Shown here piece by piece: positions 28,083 through 37,310 of a DNA stretch of 64,000 bases. The translations under genes and the position numbers were made by a program. Numbering within the stretch: position 1 is the stretch's first letter; each line of letters starts with the position of its first letter. The stretch is from VYFG01 sp965248685 (lineage in GTDB: Bacteria > Pseudomonadota > Gammaproteobacteria > Arenicellales > Poriferihabitantaceae): NCBI GenBank assembly GCA_965248685.1, contig CBDFKC010000004.1, positions 992,001-1,056,000 of the forward strand. Direction: 5' to 3'. The notes under the pieces were generated by a model. That model did not search any database. It was not told the DNA's origin and was given only the letters and a program-made list of their open reading frames with translations.

Positions 28083-30215
28083 ATGTCACGTCTGACTGAT
28101 CTGATTGCCCAGGCCAAGATGAAGGATGCCGAGCTTGGGAACGAGCTTGAGAGGGAGTTTAAGACACTTGCCAACCGCCGGTCGTTTGGCCTTGTCTTTG
28201 AACGTCATCGCCCGGAAAACGTGGAGCTACCGGGGCGGCCTGTGCGCAAGGGAGACAAAGTGCATGTCCTAACCCCGCGTGGCGAGACCAAGAAAGGCGA
28301 TCAACGGATTTGGAAGGTGCTGAGCCTGTCGAGGGTGGATGGTAAGCGCGTTGCCTCACTGGAACTGATCGGGACGGCGGAGCCGGAGACGCAGCAAGTC
28401 ACCGTCGAAGACATCGTCGTTGTGGCGGAGTTCCGGGACTACATCTACCCCGGTCTTGTCAGCACAGGAAAGGTCGAGCGGGGCAGCGACAAGCCATATC
28501 ACACAGTGATCAATGGTGAGAATTTTCATGCGTTGGAAGCGCTGACCTTTACGCATCGCGGTATGATTGACGCGATCTACATTGATCCGCCATACAACTC
28601 TGGTGCAAAGGACTGGAAGTATAACAACGCATACGTAGGTGAAGATGACCTATATCGACATAGTAAGTGGCTTGCGTTTATTGAGCGACGTCTCAAAGTT
28701 GCAAAAGAACTTCTGAAGCCAAATGAATCCGTTCTGATATGCGCCGTTGATGAAAACGAGGTGCATCACCTCGGCCTTTTGCTTGAGCAAGTTTTTTCTG
28801 GGCAAAGAATTCAAATGATTTCAACCGTGATAAACCCAAAGGGGGCCTCTTTAGGTGGTGATTTCTCTCGCGTGGATGAGTACCTTTTCATTGTCTACTT
28901 GGGGGCTTCAGTCGTTCCTGAAGTTCGGGACATGCTTGATGAATCTAAGAACGCAGCAGCAAGTCAAAATGTGAAATGGTCCAGCCTAATTCGGGGCGGT
29001 GCTCAGGGGATCAGAACCGACAGCCCAGGTGCATTTTATCCTGTCTTTGTTGACGTCAAGAACTCAAAGGTTCACTCGTTTGGTGAGGCTTTGCTGTGGG
29101 AGATTAACCGCGAGAGCGTCGTCGCGCCGGAAGGTACTTTCGCCGTTTGGCCTCCAAATCATCCCAGCGGTGTTGAGGGCCGCTGGGGTATTGGCCCCGA
29201 AAAGGCTCAGGAACTGCTCAGCAAAGGCGCACTTCGCCTCGGTCGAATCGATCCCAGCATCGGAAAGTTCCCTCTATCCTACCTCTCGTCTGGAATTATG
29301 CAAAAGGTCGAAAATGGGGAAATTGAAACAGCTGGACGAAAACCAGACGGGACGCTCATTGTCAAGTATCCTGAAAATACAAAAGTCACCCAACCAAAGA
29401 CAGTATGGAAGATGCAGTCCCACAATGCCGGGGAGTACGGCAGTAAGATGCTATTTTCTCTCTTGCCTCAACGAAAATTTCCTTTCCCAAAATCTGTTTA
29501 CGCAGTTGAAGACGTTTTAGCTTTCTTTTTCAAGGACAAGAACGAGGCCACAATACTAGATTTTTTTGCCGGCTCTGGAACAACGGCTCACGCAACGATG
29601 AAATTAAACAAGCGTTTTGGGCATAGAATTCGATGTATTTCGGTTACGAATAATGAGGTGGCAAACTCTGAGATTAGTAAGCTCCAAGCAGCTAAATTGC
29701 GTCCCGGCGATCCGGATTGGGAGAAATGGGGAATCTGCGACTATATCACCAAGCCGCGTATAAGGGCCGCGATAACGGGGAAGACCCCGGATGGCGATGA
29801 TATCGAAGGCGACTACAAGTTCACCGATAGATTTCCGATGTCAGAAGGCTTCGAAGAGAACGCGGAATTCTTCACCCTCACCTACGAAACCCCAGTCTCT
29901 GTCAGCCATAACCTCGCCTTTGGCCGTGTTTCCCCGCTCCTTTGGATGCGGGCGGGCAGCGAGGGACGGCGGATCAACGACATCCCTGCCCAAGGCTGGG
30001 ACGTGGCTGATACCTATGGCTTGCTCAATGATCTAGACCAAGCCGCGCTGTTTAGTGATGCGGTCGAGGCCAAGGACAGTATCCGCATCGCCTATATTGT
30101 GACGGACGACGACCGCCGTTTTCAATCGGTCGCCCAACGGTTGCCCGACACGGTCGAGCCTGTTCGGCTTTATGAATCCTACCTCACTAATTTCCGTTTT
30201 GCGATGGGGCGCTAA
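28083..30215 (+). CDS. mod: Type III restriction-modification methyltransferase (Mod)
   Basis: Adenine-N6 DNA methyltransferase of the beta class, the Mod subunit of a type III R-M system; it also provides sequence recognition to the Res subunit. Motif IV DPPYNSG is near residue 168 and motif I DFFAGSGTT near residue 492, giving the beta order. The region between them holds the target recognition domain. The ATG at 28083 has AGGAG 8 bases upstream. It ends 3 bases before res. Base composition is uneven: the first 500 and last 500 bases are GC-rich, while the centre (about 28600-29690) is more AT-rich, suggesting exchange of the recognition domain. Confidence 0.93.
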   Translation: MSRLTDLIAQAKMKDAELGNELEREFKTLANRRSFGLVFERHRPENVELPGRPVRKGDKVHVLTPRGETKKGDQRIWKVLSLSRVDGKRVASLELIGTAEPETQQVTVEDIVVVAEFRDYIYPGLVSTGKVERGSDKPYHTVINGENFHALEALTFTHRGMIDAIYIDPPYNSGAKDWKYNNAYVGEDDLYRHSKWLAFIERRLKVAKELLKPNESVLICAVDENEVHHLGLLLEQVFSGQRIQMISTVINPKGASLGGDFSRVDEYLFIVYLGASVVPEVRDMLDESKNAAASQNVKWSSLIRGGAQGIRTDSPGAFYPVFVDVKNSKVHSFGEALLWEINRESVVAPEGTFAVWPPNHPSGVEGRWGIGPEKAQELLSKGALRLGRIDPSIGKFPLSYLSSGIMQKVENGEIETAGRKPDGTLIVKYPENTKVTQPKTVWKMQSHNAGEYGSKMLFSLLPQRKFPFPKSVYAVEDVLAFFFKDKNEATILDFFAGSGTTAHATMKLNKRFGHRIRCISVTNNEVANSEISKLQAAKLRPGDPDWEKWGICDYITKPRIRAAITGKTPDGDDIEGDYKFTDRFPMSEGFEENAEFFTLTYETPVSVSHNLAFGRVSPLLWMRAGSEGRRINDIPAQGWDVADTYGLLNDLDQAALFSDAVEAKDSIRIAYIVTDDDRRFQSVAQRLPDTVEPVRLYESYLTNFRFAMGR

Positions 30216-30218
30216 GGC

Positions 30219-32810
30219 ATGAAATTTACACTTAAAGATTATCAAGACGACGCCGTCAAAGACGTGCTTATCAATCTTAAAAAGGCCCAGAAGCGTTGGC
30301 ACGAGGACGGCGACAAGCACGCCTTTTCCCTGACCGCGACTACAGGCGCCGGTAAAACTGTCATGGCCGCTGCCGTGTTTGAGGCACTCTTCTACGGTAA
30401 TGACGACTACGACTTCGAACCTGACCCTGGTGCGGTAGTGATTTGGTTCAGTGACGATCCGTCTTTAAACGAACAATCACGCTGGAGGTTGGACGAAGCA
30501 TCGGAAAAGCTCACTGTTTCCGATTTACTCAAAGTTGACAACGACTTTTCGCAGGAGACGTTCGAACCGGGGAAGGTCTATTTCCTCAATACCCATAAGC
30601 TATCCAAGAACAGCCTTTTGGTGCGTGGGCATGATGCCGACGATCCAGCTTTAGAAACAACAGACGGGCAACAGATCATGCCTGACATGCGCTCGCACAC
30701 GATTTGGGACACGATCCAGAATACCATCGACGATCTGGACCTGACTCTCTACCTCGTTCTTGATGAGGCGCATCGCGGCATGAAAGAAGGTAGCCCACGC
30801 GGCGATAGTAAACCCACCATCGTTAAGCAGCTTATTAATGGTACAGGGGGCGTTTCCGGTATTCCTGTCGTATGGGGCATCTCCGCAACCGTGGAACGCT
30901 TCAACAATGCCACTACAGGCATGGTAGGTCGTGCCACCCTGCCAAACGTGGTCGTGAATTCAAAGCTGGTTCAAGAGTCCGGTTTGCTTAAAGACACTAT
31001 CAATCTCGACGTGCCGGATGAGACTGGGAATTTCTCAACGGTTCTTCTGCGTCGTGGAACGGGAAAGCTGCGCGAAATTTCGTTGGCCTGGGAGGATTAC
31101 GCCACGCTACAGGATGATGCAGATACCGTTCACCCGCTCATGGTGTTGCAGGTACCCAACACACCTGATCCACAAGAGATTGGCACTTGGTTGGATACCA
31201 TCTTCGATGAATGGTCTGACCTTCCTCGCGATAGCGTTTTCAATGTGTTTGGCGAGCATAAATCCGAAACTTTCGGAAGCTATTCTGCACCTTATATCCA
31301 GCCCGAGCGGGTTCAGGAATCCAATTGGGTTCGCATCCTTGTTGCTAAGGACGCCATTAGCAGCGGTTGGGATTGCCCACGGGCTGAGGTGATGGTCTCG
31401 TTCCGGGCAGCAACGGATAGAACCCATATCACCCAGCTTTTAGGGCGGATGGTTCGCACTCCACTGGCACGTCGCATCCCCGGCAATGACCGGCTCAATG
31501 CTGTAGATTGCATCCTACCGCACTTTAACAAGACATCCGTAGAGGCTGTCGTGTCTGCTCTCATGAATGGCGGTGAAGCTGGCGAAGAGCTCCCCGGCCG
31601 CCGTGTCTTGATCAATCCATTAGAGATGAAGCCCAATCCGGAAATCCCGTCTGAGGTATGGGAGAAATTCCTTTCCCTTCCATCGCAAACCCTTCCCAAA
31701 AAGCAAGCCCGTCCGATCAAACGTTTGACCGCATTAGCGCATGAGCTTGCCGTTGATAGTCTCATGGAAAATGCAGGCAAGATCGCGCACGCGAAAATGC
31801 ATAAAGTTCTGGATGCGGCACAGGTTAGATACGCGGAAGAAATCAAGAATGCGCGAGAAGGTGTCCTCACAGTAGAGGGAAAGACGGTAAAGGCTGATGT
31901 TGAAACTAAGGCGATGACATTCGATGATTTTATTGAAGCGGCGGACTACGCGGTTATCGAAGATGCTTACAAACGCGCTGCCCGTGTTTTGACGCCCGAC
32001 TTGTCCAAGACCTACAGTGAACATCTTGCCAGTAAGGTTCCGGGGGACGAAGACCCAGACGACGGACTGATTGAGGCGCATACCGAGGTCGCCGCCATCG
32101 GTCTTGTTCCCGCAATAAAGGACTATCTGGAAGCCGAGGCAGAACAGCTATCAAATAGTTGGCTTACTGAACATCGCGTTGCCATTCGGAGCCTAAATGA
32201 CGAGCGTCAAGAAGTTTACCGGCAGGTGCGAGAAATGAGTGCTGATCCCCTTAATGTCGATCTGGCCCAGCCACAGACTTGGCTACAACCAACAACTGCC
32301 CGTGACCCGAATGGTATTGAATTTGCACTGCCGCGTTTTGAAAGACATCTTCTTTGTGATGAAGAGGGGCTATTTCCAGAGATGCTTAATGAATGGGAAG
32401 GCAAGGTTTTACTTGCGGAACTTCGCCACACTGAAACAGTCGCGTGGTATCGCAACCCCGCACGTACAAGTCAGGATTCACTTGGTATTACCTATGAAGA
32501 TGGTGATGAAATACGGATTGTCCGCCCCGACTTCATTTTTTTTGTTAGCCTAGGCGATGGTACTTTTGTGTCCGACATCGTGGACCCACATGGCCACTAT
32601 CTTGCAGACGCCCTTCCAAAGCTGAAAGGACTCGCAAATTATGCAGAAGAAAGCGGTGGAAATTATCGTCGGATCGAAGCCGTTTCCAAACTTGATGACT
32701 GTTATAGAGTTCTTGACTTGAAAGAGCAGTACGTAAGAGAAGCTATAGGAGAAGCTACCAGCGCCAAGGCTCTATACGAAAGTGTGGTAGCCGAGGACTA
32801 CGCAGCTTGA
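30219..32810 (+). CDS. res: Type III restriction enzyme, Res subunit (helicase-nuclease)
   Basis: An 863-aa SF2 helicase that would translocate and cleave DNA together with Mod. Walker A TTGAGKT is at residues 41-47, DEAH near 180, and motif VI THITQLLGRMVRTPLA near 405. The C-terminal part contains VRPDFIFFVSLGDGTFVSDI followed by VDPHGHYLADALPK, in the position of the PD-(D/E)XK nuclease, but the usual E-x-K is replaced by D-P-H. The gene is coupled to mod (3-base gap) and shares its higher GC content. Identification as a Res-type helicase is firm; nuclease activity is less certain. Confidence 0.9.
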   Translation: MKFTLKDYQDDAVKDVLINLKKAQKRWHEDGDKHAFSLTATTGAGKTVMAAAVFEALFYGNDDYDFEPDPGAVVIWFSDDPSLNEQSRWRLDEASEKLTVSDLLKVDNDFSQETFEPGKVYFLNTHKLSKNSLLVRGHDADDPALETTDGQQIMPDMRSHTIWDTIQNTIDDLDLTLYLVLDEAHRGMKEGSPRGDSKPTIVKQLINGTGGVSGIPVVWGISATVERFNNATTGMVGRATLPNVVVNSKLVQESGLLKDTINLDVPDETGNFSTVLLRRGTGKLREISLAWEDYATLQDDADTVHPLMVLQVPNTPDPQEIGTWLDTIFDEWSDLPRDSVFNVFGEHKSETFGSYSAPYIQPERVQESNWVRILVAKDAISSGWDCPRAEVMVSFRAATDRTHITQLLGRMVRTPLARRIPGNDRLNAVDCILPHFNKTSVEAVVSALMNGGEAGEELPGRRVLINPLEMKPNPEIPSEVWEKFLSLPSQTLPKKQARPIKRLTALAHELAVDSLMENAGKIAHAKMHKVLDAAQVRYAEEIKNAREGVLTVEGKTVKADVETKAMTFDDFIEAADYAVIEDAYKRAARVLTPDLSKTYSEHLASKVPGDEDPDDGLIEAHTEVAAIGLVPAIKDYLEAEAEQLSNSWLTEHRVAIRSLNDERQEVYRQVREMSADPLNVDLAQPQTWLQPTTARDPNGIEFALPRFERHLLCDEEGLFPEMLNEWEGKVLLAELRHTETVAWYRNPARTSQDSLGITYEDGDEIRIVRPDFIFFVSLGDGTFVSDIVDPHGHYLADALPKLKGLANYAEESGGNYRRIEAVSKLDDCYRVLDLKEQYVREAIGEATSAKALYESVVAEDYAA

Positions 32811-33039
32811 CCGCTGTGCGGAGTATGTGAATAAAGGTGCCAGAATTATTTTTGGAGTTTCTATAGAGTTGAATAAATCCGACTCCTTTAATAAAAGAGA
32901 CTGTTAAAATAGTCGAAAGTGTTTGATTTTTTAGTTTTCGTGGTGATGTGATACGTGGCAATTAATGATCGAAATATTTGAGAGTATATTTGTAAGATAT
33001 CTTTGTATAACATATCTATACTAACTTTGAATACCAGAG

Positions 33040-33927
33040 ATGATCAGCCATTCAATACTTGAGCCATATGACTATGTCGAAGACCGAAAAGGTTGGATTT
33101 ATCTTGTCAAAGGCTACATGCCCGTTAGCGGCAACGTGGTTGTAGCACCAATATATTCTCCTGAGCCAAATCGTAAAAAGACCAAAAATATTAGGGTGGA
33201 GAGTTTACGGAATAAAATAGGGGAGAGCGCTTTAAGCACAGGAAATGATATAGAATTAAAGTTGGATTTCATTAAAAAGCACTATAATCGATCAACTCCT
33301 TTTAGAATCAACTCTTCGCTCGAGAACGATGCTGCGGTTCGAGCTTTGGTAGATCTATCGATTGAATCAAATTGTGATTTAAGACTTTTCGGTTCGAGAA
33401 GACTTAATATTGATAAGCCTGGCTCAGATTGGGACTTTTTGATTTTAGGTTGCACCGACCCTAACAGTTATGTAAAAAAATTAATCAATACTGATTTTGT
33501 TCGGGCTTTCAATAGTTCGGAGATTGAAACACGAGTTCAACGCTATAAGCATTCTGAACATTGGGCCACACCATCTGTTTTGCGAAAGATATTTTCAAAA
33601 ACTACCTTGTACGTTAAAACTGAGCTGGGTGAGATAGGGTTGTTTTTTGCAGGAAATACTCCTTTTCATCTGAGCCCAATAGGTGAAGAACCCGATTTGC
33701 ATTCGATTGTTGGTGCGCCATTACGAAACCGAGGACTTAGCTTTTCTATGCCTAGGGAAATTACAATAAGATCAGAAGAGAGTATTCATACTGTGAGAAC
33801 GGTTTCATGGTCGCTTTGTGGGTTAGAACTTTGTGATCAAGAAACATTCAAATTTGACGGGCTTGTAAGTCTTGGCAACAAAGAATGGTGGTTTGGATCC
33901 AATCATTCTAAGATTCAGATGGCTTAA
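33040..33927 (+). CDS. Predicted nucleotidyltransferase (first gene of SIR2/radical SAM operon)
   Basis: A 295-aa protein with the nucleotidyltransferase-fold signature FGSRR...GSDWDFLIL (GSR at 118-120, catalytic-type acidic pair D130 and D132). The N-terminal segment KGWIYLVKGYMPVSGNVVV and the C-terminal VSWSLCGLELCDQETFKFDG recall in outline the predicted-nucleotidyltransferase group COG1665, whose substrate is unknown (tentative). It begins a four-gene run with gaps or overlaps of a few bases: radical SAM, kinase and SIR2 follow. The DNA is AT-rich, unlike the R-M genes before it. It might adenylylate or cytidylylate a small molecule or RNA; this is inference. Confidence 0.75.
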   Translation: MISHSILEPYDYVEDRKGWIYLVKGYMPVSGNVVVAPIYSPEPNRKKTKNIRVESLRNKIGESALSTGNDIELKLDFIKKHYNRSTPFRINSSLENDAAVRALVDLSIESNCDLRLFGSRRLNIDKPGSDWDFLILGCTDPNSYVKKLINTDFVRAFNSSEIETRVQRYKHSEHWATPSVLRKIFSKTTLYVKTELGEIGLFFAGNTPFHLSPIGEEPDLHSIVGAPLRNRGLSFSMPREITIRSEESIHTVRTVSWSLCGLELCDQETFKFDGLVSLGNKEWWFGSNHSKIQMA

Positions 33928-33929
33928 AA

Positions 33930-34799
33930 ATGCAGCGACATCGCACTTCGCATAAATTGATTTGTTGGCAAGTCACACGATTCTGCAATCGTCGCTGTCT
34001 TTTTTGCACATCTCGAAGCAGCCCGGAAATCCAACACCCCGAGAGAAACGATGAGACAACTATATTAAGATTAAACCAACTAGGAGTTGAAAAAATCAGT
34101 TTGTCTGGAGGTGAGCCACTTTTATATCCGCATATAGCTGGCTTGTTAGAAATGGCGTCAGATGCCAATATTTCTACAGTGATCACGACCAATGGAGACT
34201 TTGTCAATAAGAGGCAAGCGAAAAAGGTGAATTGGCGCCTGCCCGAATATGTAAAATTATCATTTTATGGAAACCAAAGAGTGCACGATCAGACAATGGG
34301 GAAAGGACATTTTCAAAAACTGATTTTCGCCGCTAGTGAATTATCGAAACAAGGTGCGAGGGTTGGTGTAAATGTCATGCTTACTGACAACTCTATTGGG
34401 GTCGTTGAAGAGCTATTTGAATCTCTACGTGGTAGTGATATCGACAACGTATTGTTGCTTTCTTACATGAAGCAAGGGAGATTCGAAGTAGACAAAAAAT
34501 ATGCTTTATCGGAGAATAGCTCATCCGCTTTAATGTCAATACTCAATCGTTGGGTAGATGAGTATCCTAATGGAATTAAGTTGCATAACTACAACATTCC
34601 TGGGTTCTATCTTCTACTCACTGATAAAGAGGTTGTAAAACTACCAAGCAATGATGGCACATATGGTTTTGAAATTGGAAATCTCTATGCGGAGTTCGTT
34701 ACAATGCCAAATATCAAGGGTGCTGTTTCAATGAAGGACGCTTTTGAGGCGGCGTGGGAAACGCGATTAAATACGAACGCCATTGTGGCTGGCAGTTGA
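33930..34799 (+). CDS. Radical SAM enzyme
   Basis: A 289-aa radical S-adenosylmethionine protein. The [4Fe-4S] motif CNRRCLFC is at residues 19-26 and the SAM-binding SLSGGEPLL at 58-66, followed by a partial TIM-barrel (TVITTNGDFV, EYVKLSFYGN). There is no SPASM-type C-terminal cysteine set. The kinase neighbour recalls prokaryotic viperins, but the motif context (FCNRRCLFCTSRS rather than the viperin NYxCxxC pattern) does not match. It starts 2 bases after the nucleotidyltransferase and its stop overlaps the next start. The substrate is unknown; a nucleotide-like molecule is plausible given its neighbours. Confidence 0.88.
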   Translation: MQRHRTSHKLICWQVTRFCNRRCLFCTSRSSPEIQHPERNDETTILRLNQLGVEKISLSGGEPLLYPHIAGLLEMASDANISTVITTNGDFVNKRQAKKVNWRLPEYVKLSFYGNQRVHDQTMGKGHFQKLIFAASELSKQGARVGVNVMLTDNSIGVVEELFESLRGSDIDNVLLLSYMKQGRFEVDKKYALSENSSSALMSILNRWVDEYPNGIKLHNYNIPGFYLLLTDKEVVKLPSNDGTYGFEIGNLYAEFVTMPNIKGAVSMKDAFEAAWETRLNTNAIVAGS

Positions 34800-35362
34800 G
34801 AAAGGCAAGAGCAATCATCTTACTTGGTTTGCCTGGCGCGGGGAAATCTACGTTAGCAATCCGTATTCGTAACGTTATCGGCCAATCAATTATACTAAGT
34901 AACGATACAATTAGAGCCGAACTTGGACTCCCGGTAGTAGGGCAACAATACACAAAAATGGTTTATTCCGAAGCATTAAAACGAGCAAAGAATGTTTTGC
35001 TAAATGGCGGTAGCCCAATTCTTGATTCCACCTACTATAAGCGGGTCTTTAGACATAACATTTTTGAAACAGTTGGTTCACTCAATAAGCCAGCAACAGT
35101 TATAGAGCTGGGAACACCAATTGATGTGTGTTTAAAACGAATTCGAAAAAGAGCTTCTTATGGAGAATCGAAAGTCGGGGGTGTTGACGATGAGCATAAG
35201 TTTCTTGCTCTTGTCGCAAAAACGGAAGAATTTAGTGTTAATGAATTACCACGCTATGCCGATTATTTGAAGTTGAATGCATCCAGTACCGAGTTGCACG
35301 TTGAAGCAACTTTCCGAATTCACCGTACAACTAAAAACCTAATAGTGGAAATAACCAAATGA
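34796..35362 (+). CDS. P-loop kinase (polynucleotide-kinase/zeta-like)
   Basis: A P-loop kinase of about 188 aa. Walker A is GLPGAGKST close to the N-terminus, followed by a SNDTIRAELGL segment and ILDSTYYKRVFR, typical of small ATP-dependent kinases related to polynucleotide kinase and antibiotic/nucleoside kinases. I place the start at the TTG (34796) that overlaps the radical SAM stop as TTGA; a GTG at 34754 is the alternative and would add 14 residues. The stop overlaps the SIR2 start as ATGA. The phosphoryl acceptor is unknown; the context suggests the same metabolite or RNA handled by the two enzymes upstream. Confidence 0.82.
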   Translation: MRKARAIILLGLPGAGKSTLAIRIRNVIGQSIILSNDTIRAELGLPVVGQQYTKMVYSEALKRAKNVLLNGGSPILDSTYYKRVFRHNIFETVGSLNKPATVIELGTPIDVCLKRIRKRASYGESKVGGVDDEHKFLALVAKTEEFSVNELPRYADYLKLNASSTELHVEATFRIHRTTKNLIVEITK

Positions 35363-37044
35363 TAACTGGTTCATTAAAGGAGCTTTATAAACTATTTCGC
35401 AGGGATCGCGCTCCTGTAGCGTTTGTAGGATCGGGTTTGTCCAGGAATTACGTGCCTTGGGATCAATTTGTTCTAAAGCTTGCCCAGAGATCGGACAATA
35501 CTTCATCTGTAACTTGGTTAGAGAATGAAATAGCGCATGACTCACCAAATCATCCGCTAACGGAGGAACTTTTAGCAATTGCGCGTGAATCAAAACGCAA
35601 ATTAGACAGCTCAAATGCTTTGGCCGAATTTATGAACGAAGAATTCACAAGATCAAGCCAAGTGCCTGATGTTTATGAAGCTCTGGTAAGAGCGCCATTC
35701 GCTTTCTATATCACTACCAACTACGACAACAACATTGAGCGGGCGTGGGAAGAGTGTCACGGGAGCACTTTGAAGGTTCTAACATTTAAAAACTGTGATG
35801 AAGTATTGTTAAGAATAGCCACAGGACAGAGATTTGTTTTTAAGCTTCACGGTTGTGCAGAAGCTGGCGGAGAATTCGTCATTAGTGACGAGGATTACAA
35901 AAAGATAATTCATAATCGCGCAGAAGTGCGACTTACACTCTCTACAGTATTTGCTGCGCATCCAGTAGTTTTTATGGGATATGGTCACCGAGATCCCCAT
36001 ATTTCTAATCACCTTTTAGACCACCGTGCAATTCTTGAAGGTGGTGGGCAAGAACATTTTACGTTCGTAAAAAAGGGTGCGGATTCAGGTTACAGTATTC
36101 CGTCTATGTTGCGCGCACTCTATGGAATTGCTTCAGTTGAAATATCTGATTGGAGTTCGATAAAAGAAATAGTGTCACAGCTATCCTATGTTCGTTTAGG
36201 TGATAGGTCAGCTTCAGTTAGGTTGGAAAATCATGCACACTTCGAGAAATTTACTGAGAGCGGAGACATAAAGTCAGCTTGGGGAGCAATGCTATTTGCT
36301 GCCGCTTCATCTGAAATCGGTAGAGGTGAAGCAATACCGAGACTAGTCAGTGCAATTGAGAAAAGTGGTTATCTCAAGGAGAAAGTGGCAAGCGATGATG
36401 GCCTAAAAGCAATATACCTGTTAGTAGCGGGTCAGTATCAAAAGCGAGGCGGATTTGCCGAGAGCGCCGAAGAAAAATATAAGGAACTGGAAAACTTATG
36501 TAGAGAAAGTCAGACCATAATACCAACATTAAAATCTAAAGGCATACGATACGCTGGCACCTACTGGCTTGCTCATGATGAATCTAGGGGGCTGGCCTTA
36601 TTAGATGAGGCAGAGAAACTCGCAGCCAAAGCTGACACAGAAGAAGAAATAAATGCAAAAAAGTGGGTTCTAGTGGCATCTAAGTCTAGTGATGCTCCAG
36701 AAAAACTATTAAAATTAGCAAACTATGCTACAGAACAAGGTTTCGTAAAAAGTGCCGCGTGGTGTAAATTTGGGGCAGCAAAATTAACCTTCGAGCTAGG
36801 CGGTAGCCTTACTGCTGACATAAAAAACCATCTGTGTACTGCCCTATTAGAATTTGAAAGTTTGGATCATTTACAAGGAGTTGCTGAATGCAATGTTCTT
36901 TTAGTAAGAGCGACAATAGGTGAAGATTCTAACGAAGTTCAAAAAAGCCGACTTGAGCTATCTTCAAGTATCGCGAAAATGTGTGGATTAAAATCTACTG
37001 AACGAGCTGCAACCAGACTTATTAACCAATTAGCCGCTAGCTAA
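35359..37044 (+). CDS. SIR2-domain protein with helical C-terminal domain (putative NADase effector)
   Basis: A 561-aa protein with an N-terminal SIR2 domain: AFVGSGLSRN (residues 21-30), ITTNYDNNIE with catalytic-type Asn121, KLHG with His164, and MGYGHRDPHI near 206-215. In defence proteins such as ThsA and DSR2 the equivalent Asn and His are needed to hydrolyse NAD+ (established knowledge). From about residue 290 the chain is all-helical with TPR-like spacing (AWGAMLFAAASSEIGRGEAI, KSAAWCKFGAAKLTFELGG) and could be the sensor or partner-binding half. It is the last gene of the coupled operon. NADase activity on infection is inferred. Confidence 0.88.
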   Translation: MITGSLKELYKLFRRDRAPVAFVGSGLSRNYVPWDQFVLKLAQRSDNTSSVTWLENEIAHDSPNHPLTEELLAIARESKRKLDSSNALAEFMNEEFTRSSQVPDVYEALVRAPFAFYITTNYDNNIERAWEECHGSTLKVLTFKNCDEVLLRIATGQRFVFKLHGCAEAGGEFVISDEDYKKIIHNRAEVRLTLSTVFAAHPVVFMGYGHRDPHISNHLLDHRAILEGGGQEHFTFVKKGADSGYSIPSMLRALYGIASVEISDWSSIKEIVSQLSYVRLGDRSASVRLENHAHFEKFTESGDIKSAWGAMLFAAASSEIGRGEAIPRLVSAIEKSGYLKEKVASDDGLKAIYLLVAGQYQKRGGFAESAEEKYKELENLCRESQTIIPTLKSKGIRYAGTYWLAHDESRGLALLDEAEKLAAKADTEEEINAKKWVLVASKSSDAPEKLLKLANYATEQGFVKSAAWCKFGAAKLTFELGGSLTADIKNHLCTALLEFESLDHLQGVAECNVLLVRATIGEDSNEVQKSRLELSSSIAKMCGLKSTERAATRLINQLAAS

Positions 37045-37310
37045 CTTATGGAAATATTGGTTGTAGATAATTGCGGACAACTGGTAAAAATCTAGATTCA
37101 ATTGAAAGAGATTTTCTTCGCTTGGTGGGAAGTCTGCGTATTCCGGACGAAGGTTGCCACTGATTCCAGGGGAAGGTTGCCACCCATTCCAAACGAAGGT
37201 TGCCACCGATTCCGGTGAAGGTTGCCACCCCTAAAAAGGGGGTAAAAGGAGCAAAGTAACGCGGGATAACCCAGCTATTCTGGGCTTTTCAAATTAGTGA
37301 GGAGTCCAGG

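Noticed and set aside
31313..31870. Minus-strand 185-codon frame inside res
   Set aside because: Shadow of the helicase gene; Ser/Arg-rich composition is typical of antisense frames.
33930..35362. Prokaryotic viperin plus nucleotide kinase
   Set aside because: The radical SAM-kinase pair suggested it, but the cysteine motif context and the absence of viperin-type flanking residues argue against it.
37046..37228. Minus-strand 60-codon frame at the left end of IS21 element 1
   Set aside because: It is made by translating the IS terminal repeats and is not a gene.
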